A stretch of DNA of 20,900 nt, from positions 1-20,900 of the forward strand of contig WALN01000020.1 of NCBI GenBank assembly GCA_015522865.1, given 5' to 3'. The notes beneath the pieces are model-generated. The model saw only the letters and a program-made list of their open reading frames with translations. It was not told the DNA's origin and did not search any database. Shown here one piece after another: positions 6,295-13,922 of this stretch. A program made the position numbers and the translations under genes. Every line of letters begins with the position of its first letter. The stretch's first letter is position 1. This DNA comes from Microcaldota archaeon (GTDB lineage Archaea; Micrarchaeota; Micrarchaeia; Norongarragalinales; WALN01).

Positions 6295-6306
6295 CTTTAA
6301 TATTTC
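6295..6306 (+). promoter_or_regulatory. TATA-like box for thrS
   Basis: CTTTAATATTTC is centred about 24-25 nt before the thrS ATG at 6324, and no Shine-Dalgarno precedes that ATG. The element is divergent from the promoter of the surface-protein gene, only about 25 bp away. Confidence 0.5.
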
Positions 6307-6323
6307 CTTGTTTTTAGAAAAAT

Positions 6324-8186
6324 ATGCGCATATTGGAGATTCACTGCAACAACTTTTCTTATAAACCGCGAAAGAAGGCTATCAGAGATGCCCCGGACCT
6401 TTCAGAAGAGCAGAAAAAAAGGGTAAGTTTAGATAATACTTTGGCAGTTATGATGTCTTTTGAAAAAGGCGATGATAAAAGCATTATCCCCCAGCTCTTA
6501 GAGCAGGTAAAGAAAAACTTTGAGGAAGTTAAAGCGAATTCCATAATTTTGTATCCTTATGCTCATTTGTCGAGTAATTTGCTTGAGCCTTCAGCTTCCC
6601 AGAAGTTGCTCAAAGAAGCTTTCAACGTTTTTAAAAAGAATTTCAAGGAAGTGCATGCAGCTCCATTTGGATGGTATAAAGAATTCTCCCTCAGCTGCAA
6701 GGGCCACCCGCTTTCAGAACTTTCAAAAACATTTGCTCCTTTACACGAAGAAAAAGAAGAAGAGGAGAAAGGCGCTGAGGATGGAGTGCTTGAAGAGGTG
6801 CTTGTTATTGATGAAAGCGGGATAATGAAAAGGGAAAATGTAAAAGACGAGAAATTAAAAAAGGCGATTGCTTCCGAATTGGGAGAAATTTCAGAATCTA
6901 AAGAGTTTGAAAAACCACCGCATATCACTTTTATGAAATCTCTTGAAATTTCAGACCATGAAACTAAAATATCTGATGCCGGCAATTTGAGATACTACCC
7001 AAGAGGAGCATTTATTGTTGAACTGCTCAGAGAGCTTAGTTGGGACGTTATAGTGAATGAGCTCGGCGCCTATCCATCTAATACCCCATTCATAATAAAT
7101 CCCAATTCGCCACCAGTGAAAAAAATGATGGGAAAATTCCCAGAGAGACTGTACAAGGTGCTGCCAGGAAAGAAGGAAAAGGAGCAGGAGTTCCGCCTCA
7201 GGCCCGCGTGCGATTATGGAACTTTCTCAATGCTCTCAGATGCAACAATTTCTTATAAAGATTTGCCGCTCGCTCTCTACGAATTTGATTATATATGGAG
7301 ATATGAGCAGCGGGGGGAATTGCTCGGGATGTACCGAGTGAGAGCAGCTATGATGCCTAATTTTCACACCTTATGTGCAGACCTAGAGCAGGCATTTGAA
7401 GAGTTCCAGAAACAGATAGATAAATTCGCTATTCGCATGTACAAATATCTTGGGCTGGAGCCTTCGGCAATCGTTTTAAACTGCAAAAGAGATTTCTTTG
7501 AAGCGCACAAAGACGTTTTTAAGAAGTGGGCGAAGGAGCTAAAAATTCCAATAATAGTTAAGCTATTTTTGAAGATGAAAACTTACAAAATTGCCTGGGT
7601 GGATGTACTGGCATTTGATAACTTTGGCAGGCCCATGGAAATAGATACTGTGCAGCTGGACACAGAGAGCGCAAAGTGGTGGGATATGACTTATACTGCG
7701 AAAGACGGTACAAGGAAATATCCACTAATTATTCATACGGGCATCGGCATAGAGAGAACTATTGCTGGCTTGCTTGAGCATGCAGCTGGGATGGAAAAAG
7801 GCCCGACTCTTCCGGTCTGGCTTTCTCCAATCCAGGCGAGGATAATTCCACTTGAAGATGCGGCTAATTATGGTGAGGAGCTTTTAGAAAAATTATCAAA
7901 AAACGAGGTGAGAGCCGATATTGATGATAGAAATATTTCATTAAATAAAAAAATAAGAGACGCGGGCAGGAGTTGGATTCCGTATGTTGTGGTTGTTGGC
8001 AAAAGGGAGGAAAAAGAGAAAAGTATGAGCGTGACAGTACGCGCATCAGGAGAAAGAAAAATGATGAAATTGGAAGAGCTTATAGAAGAAATCCATTCAA
8101 AGAGAATAATGGGAGGAAGGAAAATGCCTTTCAAGCCGATGCCCTTTGCATCTCATTTGAGCAGGCGCCCAATTTTTGTTGGCTAA
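6324..8186 (+). CDS. thrS: Threonyl-tRNA synthetase, archaeal type
   Basis: This enzyme charges tRNA-Thr with threonine. The 620-residue protein has the archaeal layout. An N-terminal editing domain related to D-aminoacyl-tRNA deacylase (1-140) includes MRILEIHCNNF, LYPYAHLSSNLLEP and APFGWYKEFSLSCKGHPLSE. A charged linker with runs of glutamate (about 145-195) follows, then the class II catalytic core and a C-terminal anticodon-binding domain. The catalytic zinc ligands are all present: Cys296 in RPACDYG, His348 in PNFHTLC and His471 in IIHTGIGIERT. Motif 2 is seen as RYEQRGELLGMYRVRAAMM and motif 3 as GIGIERTIAGLLE. It is monocistronic with its own promoter, and its stop overlaps by 4 nt the stop of the convergent membrane-protein gene. 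Confidence 0.96.
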   Translation: MRILEIHCNNFSYKPRKKAIRDAPDLSEEQKKRVSLDNTLAVMMSFEKGDDKSIIPQLLEQVKKNFEEVKANSIILYPYAHLSSNLLEPSASQKLLKEAFNVFKKNFKEVHAAPFGWYKEFSLSCKGHPLSELSKTFAPLHEEKEEEEKGAEDGVLEEVLVIDESGIMKRENVKDEKLKKAIASELGEISESKEFEKPPHITFMKSLEISDHETKISDAGNLRYYPRGAFIVELLRELSWDVIVNELGAYPSNTPFIINPNSPPVKKMMGKFPERLYKVLPGKKEKEQEFRLRPACDYGTFSMLSDATISYKDLPLALYEFDYIWRYEQRGELLGMYRVRAAMMPNFHTLCADLEQAFEEFQKQIDKFAIRMYKYLGLEPSAIVLNCKRDFFEAHKDVFKKWAKELKIPIIVKLFLKMKTYKIAWVDVLAFDNFGRPMEIDTVQLDTESAKWWDMTYTAKDGTRKYPLIIHTGIGIERTIAGLLEHAAGMEKGPTLPVWLSPIQARIIPLEDAANYGEELLEKLSKNEVRADIDDRNISLNKKIRDAGRSWIPYVVVVGKREEKEKSMSVTVRASGERKMMKLEELIEEIHSKRIMGGRKMPFKPMPFASHLSRRPIFVG

Positions 8187-9001
8187 TTTTCTTTCAATTT
8201 GTTCCAGAAGAAAATAAGAGAGAAATCATTGAGAGGTTTAAGGAACAGAGCGCCTACAAGCGGTATAAGTATTATTGCTAAAAACAAAGTAAGCACCAAG
8301 ACACCAAAAACTGTAATATTGATTAGAAAGAGCACAACTGAATAAACAAGCAGTTCAAAAATATTGTTAGCTGAGAGAGAAAGCGAAATTTTTGCTGCAT
8401 CTATTAAATTTCTGTTTTTAATCATCATTTCTGCTTTCATAAATATCAAAAACCAGAAAATGATTGCGAGCGCCAAGGCGGTAATTAAAAATAAAAACAG
8501 TCCAAAAATTATATTTGGCGAAAGAAGCAGGTTAAATACAGAGAGGTCATGCGTTTCAAGCTGTCCAACTAAAGACATAAAATAGGGAATGTTGGCTATG
8601 ATGTAAAAGGTAAAAGGAATTGATAGTACTATTGCAATAACAATCTCAAAAACAACAATTTTTATGTTGACCCATATCCCTTTCAATATTTTATCTGTCC
8701 AGCTCACTATTCTCTTCTTCTTGTAGATGCTGTTTATGAGAGGATATATTGAAAGCTGGATTCCGCATTCCAATAGGACAAGCACCAACGCCACAACTCC
8801 AATTCCAAGTGCGAGAGGCAGGACCAATATTATACTCATTTTGCTAACATTGAAAAGCAAGAATTTGAGCAGGTCAAAAAATACTCTAAAAGTGGATAGA
8901 AGCACGCCTATAAAGAAAAGGAGAGCATATGGAACCACCACCTTCTGCCATTTTTTTAAGTATATATTTATTGCCTCTGCTACGCTCTCTATTGACTTCA
9001 T
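8183..9001 (-). CDS. Six-helix integral membrane protein of unknown function
   Basis: The 272-residue protein is strongly hydrophobic, with about six membrane segments near residues 23-41, 55-80, 112-135, 162-187, 210-230 and 231-252. A soluble N-terminal helix (SIESVAEAINIYLKKWQK) comes first, and basic loops (YKKKR, MIKNRN) follow the second and fourth segments. The pattern AxKISLSLSANNIFELLVYSVVLFLI recalls the membrane domain found in many uncharacterised archaeal and bacterial multi-pass proteins next to glycerophosphodiester phosphodiesterases; that similarity is weak and no function is claimed. It is a single gene: convergent with thrS and separated from the phosphohexomutase gene by 23 nt that hold its own TATA-like box. 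No catalytic or transport motif was seen. Confidence 0.75.
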   Translation of the reverse strand: MKSIESVAEAINIYLKKWQKVVVPYALLFFIGVLLSTFRVFFDLLKFLLFNVSKMSIILVLPLALGIGVVALVLVLLECGIQLSIYPLINSIYKKKRIVSWTDKILKGIWVNIKIVVFEIVIAIVLSIPFTFYIIANIPYFMSLVGQLETHDLSVFNLLLSPNIIFGLFLFLITALALAIIFWFLIFMKAEMMIKNRNLIDAAKISLSLSANNIFELLVYSVVLFLINITVFGVLVLTLFLAIILIPLVGALFLKPLNDFSLIFFWNKLKEN

Positions 9002-9022
9002 ATAGGTTGCATTCAGGGATGA

Positions 9023-9036
9023 TTTTAATATTTATC
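9023..9036 (-). promoter_or_regulatory. TATA-like box for the membrane-protein gene
   Basis: On the minus strand GATAAATATTAAAA is centred about 28 nt before ATG 9001 and overlaps the TAA stop of the upstream phosphohexomutase gene. It allows separate, leaderless transcription of the membrane protein. Confidence 0.5.
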
Positions 9037-10236
9037 TAATAATTTTTTTAAGCTCATCAATTCATTTTTATTTTTCCCTTCAATCTGAATTCTTGTTATC
9101 GGCTGTGTGTTTGAATGTCTCACTAAAGTACTAACATCTTCTTTCGTCGCTTTTATTCCATCTAATGTACTTATCTCAAAACCTTTTTTCTCCAGCTTTT
9201 CTTTTATTTTCTTTATATTTATTCTTGTAGGAATCGTGTAGTAGACCATCGTATTTTTGAATTTCTTTACAAATGCTCCAAACTCCTTTGCCCCGTACTT
9301 CGAGAGTTTTGCACTTATAAAAATTGGGTCTGAATAAGGCAGCCATCTATAATAAGTATAGTGACCAGAAAATTCCATACTGAAGGCCGCATTTTTTTCA
9401 AAACTTTTTTTCGTTATGTTCGGCGTGCCTATTTTTGAGTAAAATATTGTAAATCTTCTTTTGAGATAGTCAATTACCTCTTCAGAGCAATCAACACTTA
9501 CAACAATTCTGCTGCCGTCCTTTAGCTCATTTGCTGCAAAAAAAGCGCCCAAAATATCTCCTCTTATTACTTTTCCGTCCACAACTGCAACTGCCCTGTC
9601 CGCATCCCCATCAAATGCCCATCCAACTTCTTTTTCTTTTTTTGCAATTTCTTCCAGTTTGTTCAATGTTCCTTCTTTTGGCTCTGGAGAATGGTGAGCA
9701 AACTCGGAGTCTGGCGTCGCGAATATTGTTTTTGGAAATATTTCTTTTATAGAGCATGCCGCTCCACCACCAAGGTCAAATATTCCATTTTCTATTTCTG
9801 GGAGTTTTTCCAAGTAATTTTTTACAATTTCATTGTTTTCTTTGAACACGTTGCGCTTCTTTGTATTCTGCTTTTCTTTCTTTATTTTCTCAAATTCCTT
9901 TCTTATTTTATCCATTTCATTTTTGCCAATTAATGTTCTTTTTTTGAATATCTTCGCTCCATTGTATTCTGGGGGATTGTGGGACGCGGTGATTTGCACA
10001 CCACCATTTTCTGAAAAAAAAGCCACAACAGGGGTTGGAACAACTCCTATATTCAGCACATCATCTCCGAATCCTTCTGCAAGTGCTTCTGCGAGCTCTA
10101 AAGAATTTTTTCTGTAGTCGCGCCCAATAACCAACTCTTTATAACCAATTCTATTTAGCGCCTTTCCCAACAAGAAAAAATTATTTTCAGTTATTTCCTC
10201 GCCCATTCTGCCGCGCACATCATACTCTCCAAACAT
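9025..10236 (-). CDS. Phosphohexomutase, probable phosphoglucosamine mutase role
   Basis: This alpha-D-phosphohexomutase should move a phosphate between C6 and C1 of a hexose or hexosamine. Counting from ATG 10236 (403 residues), the phosphoserine loop is TASHNPPEYNG with Ser85, the metal site is DGDADR (209-214), the sugar-specificity loop is EFSGHY (288-293) and the phosphate loop is RHSNTQPITR (373-382), where family members usually have Glu in place of the Gln. The EFSGHY loop looks more like ManB-type phosphomannomutase/phosphoglucomutase than like GlmM (EQSGH). However, glmS and a GlmU-like gene upstream argue that it converts glucosamine-6-P to glucosamine-1-P. It is shorter than the usual 450 residues. 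GTG 10245 would give a 4-nt overlap with the previous gene; ATG 10236 was chosen because AGTGAA lies four bases before it. Confidence 0.88.
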   Translation of the reverse strand: MFGEYDVRGRMGEEITENNFFLLGKALNRIGYKELVIGRDYRKNSLELAEALAEGFGDDVLNIGVVPTPVVAFFSENGGVQITASHNPPEYNGAKIFKKRTLIGKNEMDKIRKEFEKIKKEKQNTKKRNVFKENNEIVKNYLEKLPEIENGIFDLGGGAACSIKEIFPKTIFATPDSEFAHHSPEPKEGTLNKLEEIAKKEKEVGWAFDGDADRAVAVVDGKVIRGDILGAFFAANELKDGSRIVVSVDCSEEVIDYLKRRFTIFYSKIGTPNITKKSFEKNAAFSMEFSGHYTYYRWLPYSDPIFISAKLSKYGAKEFGAFVKKFKNTMVYYTIPTRINIKKIKEKLEKKGFEISTLDGIKATKEDVSTLVRHSNTQPITRIQIEGKNKNELMSLKKLLDKY

Positions 10237-10241
10237 CTGCT

Positions 10242-11456
10242 TCACTTGAATATTTTATTGTTCTCGATATTTTTTCTAACAAAAGAATGCGGATATATTT
10301 TCACATCTGTCCCGATTCTAATTCCGCAATTTATTGAAACATTCACACCTGTTTTTGTTCCTGCTCCAATCACGCTTCCCAATTTTCTTCGTCTACTATT
10401 CACTTTTCTGTTGCTTACCTCTACCTCTATATTTTTCTCGTCGAACCTTAGATTTGCGAGTTTGGTGCCTCCGCCTAAATTGACATCTTCGCACAGAACA
10501 GAATCGCCAACATAAGAGAGGTGTGCAATTTTTGTTCCCCTCATAATTATAGAATTTTTTATTTCTACTCCATTGCCTATTCTGCACTCGTCCTCTATTG
10601 TTGAGAACGGCCTTATGTACGCATTTGGACCAATTTTGCAGTTTTTGCCGATATACACCGGCCCCTCAATAACCGTGCCGCTCTTTATAATTGTATTTTG
10701 CCCAATATTCACCTTTCCGTTTATACTCACAAATTTCTCAATTCTTCCCTCATTTTTTTCATGCATCTCTCCCAAAGCGTACTTGTTCGCATCCAGGTAT
10801 TTCCAATAGTATCCAACATCCTCCCAAAAACCGCCAAATTCAACCACTTTTATTTTGCTTTTTTTTGCGAATTTTTCAACAGCAGATGTAAGCTCTATCT
10901 CTCCCCTTTCGGATTTTTTTTCTTTTTTTAGATATTCAAAAATCTCATTTGTAAGCATAAAGGTGCCGGTGTTAACAAGGCCGGACTTTTTTTCCTTTGG
11001 TTTTTCCTCAATTCCTTCTAAGTAGCCGCCTTTTGATTTAATAGCTCCATATGGGCGCGCATCTTCAACTTTTTTCCCTATGATAAATAAATACTCTAAA
11101 TTTTCTTCTATAATTTTGAAAAGCTCTTTGTCAAAAAATGTGTCGCCGTTCATAACAACGAATTTTTCTCCAGCGAACTGCTCGGCAGCTAATAACGCGT
11201 TGCCAGTTCCGAGATGCTCCTTCTGCTCGGCGAATATGATTTTGTCTTTAAATTTCGAATTTGAAAAATAATTCATTATCTGTTCTTTTTTGTACCTGAC
11301 AACAATGATTATTTTGTCTGCCATTGGATAAATCCCGTTAACAATCTGTCCCAACAAAGGCTTTTGCAGTATTCTCACCATGCACTTTGGCTTATTTTCG
11401 GTTATTGGCTCCAGTCTTTTCCCCTTGCCTCCAGCAAGCAGAACAAAATCAACCAT
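10242..11456 (-). CDS. GlmU-like bifunctional sugar-1-P nucleotidylyltransferase/acetyltransferase
   Basis: The predicted role is to acetylate glucosamine-1-P and join it to UTP, making UDP-GlcNAc. The 404-residue protein has an N-terminal nucleotidyltransferase domain with LAGGKGKRLEPITENKPK (7-24), HLGTGNAL (81-88), NGD (103-105) and EEKP. A left-handed beta helix of hexapeptide repeats follows (about 245-400). In the acetyltransferase half, H312, Y315, N335 and K341 keep the same spacing as the catalytic residues I recall for the archaeal enzyme ST0452; the last lysine of that set is Glu344 here. The start overlaps the end of the HAD gene by 8 nt, and the stop abuts the mutase gene, so all lie in one operon. 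Confidence 0.9.
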   Translation of the reverse strand: MVDFVLLAGGKGKRLEPITENKPKCMVRILQKPLLGQIVNGIYPMADKIIIVVRYKKEQIMNYFSNSKFKDKIIFAEQKEHLGTGNALLAAEQFAGEKFVVMNGDTFFDKELFKIIEENLEYLFIIGKKVEDARPYGAIKSKGGYLEGIEEKPKEKKSGLVNTGTFMLTNEIFEYLKKEKKSERGEIELTSAVEKFAKKSKIKVVEFGGFWEDVGYYWKYLDANKYALGEMHEKNEGRIEKFVSINGKVNIGQNTIIKSGTVIEGPVYIGKNCKIGPNAYIRPFSTIEDECRIGNGVEIKNSIIMRGTKIAHLSYVGDSVLCEDVNLGGGTKLANLRFDEKNIEVEVSNRKVNSRRRKLGSVIGAGTKTGVNVSINCGIRIGTDVKIYPHSFVRKNIENNKIFK

Positions 11457-12075
11457 TTTTAACCACTTCCAAAAGCTCTCTTGGTGAGCTGATTCTATCG
11501 TTGTAATTCAATTCCTTGTTCCATTCTCGATTTATTATGATTGTTCTTACGCCCGCGGCTTTTCCTGCCTCGACATCCACTTCAGTATCCCCGACACATA
11601 TCGTTTCACTTTTTTTGCAACCGATTTTTTCAATTGCTTTGAGGATGGGCTTTCCCGAAGGTTTTGGCGTTGTGTCGGTTCCAGCAATTATTATATCGAA
11701 TTTATCAAAGCCTATTTTTCTGAGGCTTGTTCTTATCTGCTCCATGTTCTGATTTGTGACAATGCCTAATTTGACTTTTTTGTGCAGCTCCTCAAGCACT
11801 TCTTTTATATTTTTTGCTGGTTTTGCAAATTTTTGTATGTATGTTGGATATGCTTTTTCTGTCCGTCTTATCACTTCGTCAAATGTTTCTTTGCTTATCT
11901 CTGGAAGCAGTTTTTTTGTCCAAGTTTCTGCAGTATGGCCGTTGAATTTAAGAATCTCTTCTCTCGAGCGCTTTTTGATCCCCAGCTTTTTTAGACAGTC
12001 TCTGTACAAAAGGTAAAGCGCATCCCCAGAATCAATTAAAACCCCATCAACATCAAATATAACAAGCTTTATCAC
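11449..12075 (-). CDS. HAD-superfamily phosphatase, phosphoglycolate phosphatase-like
   Basis: This is a small-molecule phosphatase of the HAD superfamily. Counting from GTG 12075 (208 residues), motif I is FDVDGVLID with nucleophile Asp8 and acid/base Asp10, followed by a helical cap (about 15-80). Motif II is VTNQ, motif III is the lysine in KPSGKPILKAI, and motif IV is VGDTEVDVEAGKAAG. Cap type and motifs match the phosphoglycolate phosphatase/beta-phosphoglucomutase branch, but substrate cannot be read. An upstream GTG at 12084 is part of the Shine-Dalgarno AGGTG (12082-12086), which sits six bases before GTG 12075, so the latter was chosen. It lies between glmS and the GlmU-like gene, so its substrate may be a sugar phosphate of that pathway; that is inference. 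Confidence 0.85.
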   Translation of the reverse strand: MIKLVIFDVDGVLIDSGDALYLLYRDCLKKLGIKKRSREEILKFNGHTAETWTKKLLPEISKETFDEVIRRTEKAYPTYIQKFAKPAKNIKEVLEELHKKVKLGIVTNQNMEQIRTSLRKIGFDKFDIIIAGTDTTPKPSGKPILKAIEKIGCKKSETICVGDTEVDVEAGKAAGVRTIIINREWNKELNYNDRISSPRELLEVVKNG

Positions 12076-12081
12076 AGCAAA

Positions 12082-12086
12082 CACCT
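12082..12086 (-). promoter_or_regulatory. Shine-Dalgarno that decides the HAD start
   Basis: AGGTG on the minus strand lies six bases before GTG 12075. The in-frame GTG 12084 is formed by the Shine-Dalgarno itself and cannot be served by it. Confidence 0.55.
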
Positions 12087-12108
12087 ATTGTTATTTTCGC
12101 ATTATGCT

Positions 12109-13806
12109 TTAAAGTACAGTAACAGATTTCGCCAAATTTTTCGGCCTGTCTGGATTTATTTTGTTCGCAACTGCAGTGTAATACGCCAGCAGTTGTTCGT
12201 TAACTGCCGCGCTCATTAAAGGAAAGCGCGCAGAAGTTTTTAGCCATATGTCAAAGAAGGACTGGGCTCTTGGCGCGATGCCTATTATTTTTGCTCCCCT
12301 TGTCTTCGCTTCGTATGCGTTATTCCACGTAGACGCAGAGTCGTTATCTCCTACAGCAATTAAAGGGCTGTTTTTTTCAATCAACGCAAGGGGCCCATGC
12401 TTCAGCTCTCCGCTTCCAAGTCCCTCTGCATGTATGTATGAAAGTTCTTTCAGTTTCAGCGCGCCTTCCATTGCAGCCCACTTCCATTTTCCTTTTCCTA
12501 TAAAATAAGCATCTCTTTTTTTCGCCATCCATTTGCTTATTCTCTTTATCCTGCTTAAATTCCCCTTTATAGTTTTGCTCAGTTCTCTTGAGAGTATTTT
12601 AAGATCTATTCTCTCTCCAGACAACAATTTGAATATCAATACCTGCATAAGAAATGATTTGGTTGCTCCAACTCCTATTTCCTGGCCGCAATTTAAGTGA
12701 ATTGAGTAGTCACTTAGTTTTTCAAGAGTAGAGTATGGGTTGTTTATTATTGAAAGTATTTTGGCTCCCTTTCCTTTCGCCTTCTTGACTACTCTTAACA
12801 CGTCTGCGGTTTCGCCGCTTTGCGAAACTGCAATTATTACTGTGTTTTTATCTATTCTTACTGGCGAGTAATCTATCTCAGAGGCGTCCTCTATTTTTAC
12901 CTCTTTTTTGAGCTTTTCAAACATCTCCCTCGCGCCTATTTCCCCAGCGTGCTTCGAGCTACCGCATGCCAGTATTACTATTCTCTTGCTTTTCAGCAAT
13001 TTTTTCGCATTTTTGATTTCGTTCATATTCACATTAAAAATAACTTTTGGCTGCTCAAATATCTCCTTTATTGTATGATGTTCAAAAATTTCACCCAATC
13101 TGATTCTTTTCTTTTCCATTTCTTCCCATTTTATTTTTTGCTTTTTTAAGTTGAAATCAAAAAGTTCTATTTTATCTCTTCCCACATACGCAATTTCTTT
13201 ATCTTTTAGCCTTGCAATTTTTTCAATTTGTATTGGAAATGCATTTATATCGCTACTAAATCCTTCTATTTTATCTCCTTCCCCCACAATAAGCGGCGAC
13301 TCATTGCATACCCCCACTATTTCTTTTTTGCCTTTTTCTATTGCAAGAAATGCAAAGCTCCCTTTCAATTTTTTACTTGCTTTTGCGCATGCGTCCAAAA
13401 GAGTATTTCCATGTTCTATCTGCTCCCCTATAAGATGAGCAATTATTTCAGAATCGGTTTCAGAACTAAATTTGTGATTTTTCATTTTCTTTTTCAGACT
13501 TTCCCAATTAGTTATAATGCCGTTGTGGACAATTGCAACTCTTTTTTTGCAGTCAGTAAAGGGATGGGTGTTTTTCAATGAAACTTTTCCATGAGTGGCC
13601 CATCGCGTATGGCCGATTGCAACATTTCCTTTTGTTTTTAAATTTTTTCCGAGTTCATCTATTCCATCCAATGTTTTCTTTATTGTTATTTTACTATTGC
13701 TAGTAGCTATGCCCGCAGAATCGTACCCTCTATATTCAAGCATTTTAAGTGCGCTGATTACGAATTGAGGGGCGTTTTTTGCTAGATAGCCAGTTATACC
13801 GCACAT
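12109..13806 (-). CDS. glmS: Glutamine-fructose-6-phosphate aminotransferase (isomerizing)
   Basis: GlmS makes glucosamine-6-phosphate from fructose-6-phosphate and glutamine, the committed step to UDP-GlcNAc. The 565-residue protein has the Ntn glutaminase domain with nucleophile Cys2 (MCGITGY), RGYDSAGIA (26-34), GHTRWATHG (65-73) and HNGIITNW (94-101). Two SIS sugar-isomerase domains follow, with CGSSKHAG, SQSGETADVL, EIGVGATKSF and GSGELKHGPLALIE. The C-terminal tail reads RPKNLAKSVTVL, where nearly all family members end in VTVE. It is somewhat short (about 600 is usual). It is the first gene of the operon, with a TATA-like box about 28 nt upstream of its ATG and no Shine-Dalgarno. No ribozyme-like leader is possible in so short an upstream region. 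Confidence 0.96.
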   Translation of the reverse strand: MCGITGYLAKNAPQFVISALKMLEYRGYDSAGIATSNSKITIKKTLDGIDELGKNLKTKGNVAIGHTRWATHGKVSLKNTHPFTDCKKRVAIVHNGIITNWESLKKKMKNHKFSSETDSEIIAHLIGEQIEHGNTLLDACAKASKKLKGSFAFLAIEKGKKEIVGVCNESPLIVGEGDKIEGFSSDINAFPIQIEKIARLKDKEIAYVGRDKIELFDFNLKKQKIKWEEMEKKRIRLGEIFEHHTIKEIFEQPKVIFNVNMNEIKNAKKLLKSKRIVILACGSSKHAGEIGAREMFEKLKKEVKIEDASEIDYSPVRIDKNTVIIAVSQSGETADVLRVVKKAKGKGAKILSIINNPYSTLEKLSDYSIHLNCGQEIGVGATKSFLMQVLIFKLLSGERIDLKILSRELSKTIKGNLSRIKRISKWMAKKRDAYFIGKGKWKWAAMEGALKLKELSYIHAEGLGSGELKHGPLALIEKNSPLIAVGDNDSASTWNNAYEAKTRGAKIIGIAPRAQSFFDIWLKTSARFPLMSAAVNEQLLAYYTAVANKINPDRPKNLAKSVTVL

Positions 13807-13828
13807 AAGATTAAAAGAGCGGCGTCTG

Positions 13829-13840
13829 CTTTTTAAATGC
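13829..13840 (-). promoter_or_regulatory. TATA-like box for the glmS operon
   Basis: On the minus strand CATTTAAAAAGC is centred about 28 nt before the glmS ATG, consistent with a leaderless transcript. Confidence 0.55.
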
Positions 13841-13893
13841 CATATACTGAATTTTTTTGTTTTTGTTAATTTTTTTAATATTTTTTAGAAAAG

Positions 13894-13905
13894 TTTTTAA
13901 AATAT
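13894..13905 (+). promoter_or_regulatory. TATA-like box for the HTH gene
   Basis: TTTTTAAAATAT is centred about 25 nt before ATG 13923. It overlaps a 14-bp palindrome, so a repressor bound there would block TBP. Confidence 0.5.
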
Positions 13906-13910
13906 TTTAA
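13897..13910. promoter_or_regulatory. Perfect 14-bp palindrome, candidate operator
   Basis: TTAAAATATTTTAA is a perfect inverted repeat between the divergent glmS and HTH genes, followed at once by a second short palindrome TAATATTA (13911-13918). Both lie between the HTH gene's TATA box and its start codon. In such AT-rich sequence palindromes arise easily, so a regulatory role is only a candidate. Confidence 0.35.
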
Positions 13911-13922
13911 TAATATTATAAT

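Noticed and set aside
13807..13922. glmS-type ribozyme or riboswitch upstream of glmS
   Set aside because: The glmS start lies about 28 nt from its TATA box, leaving no leader for a structured RNA.
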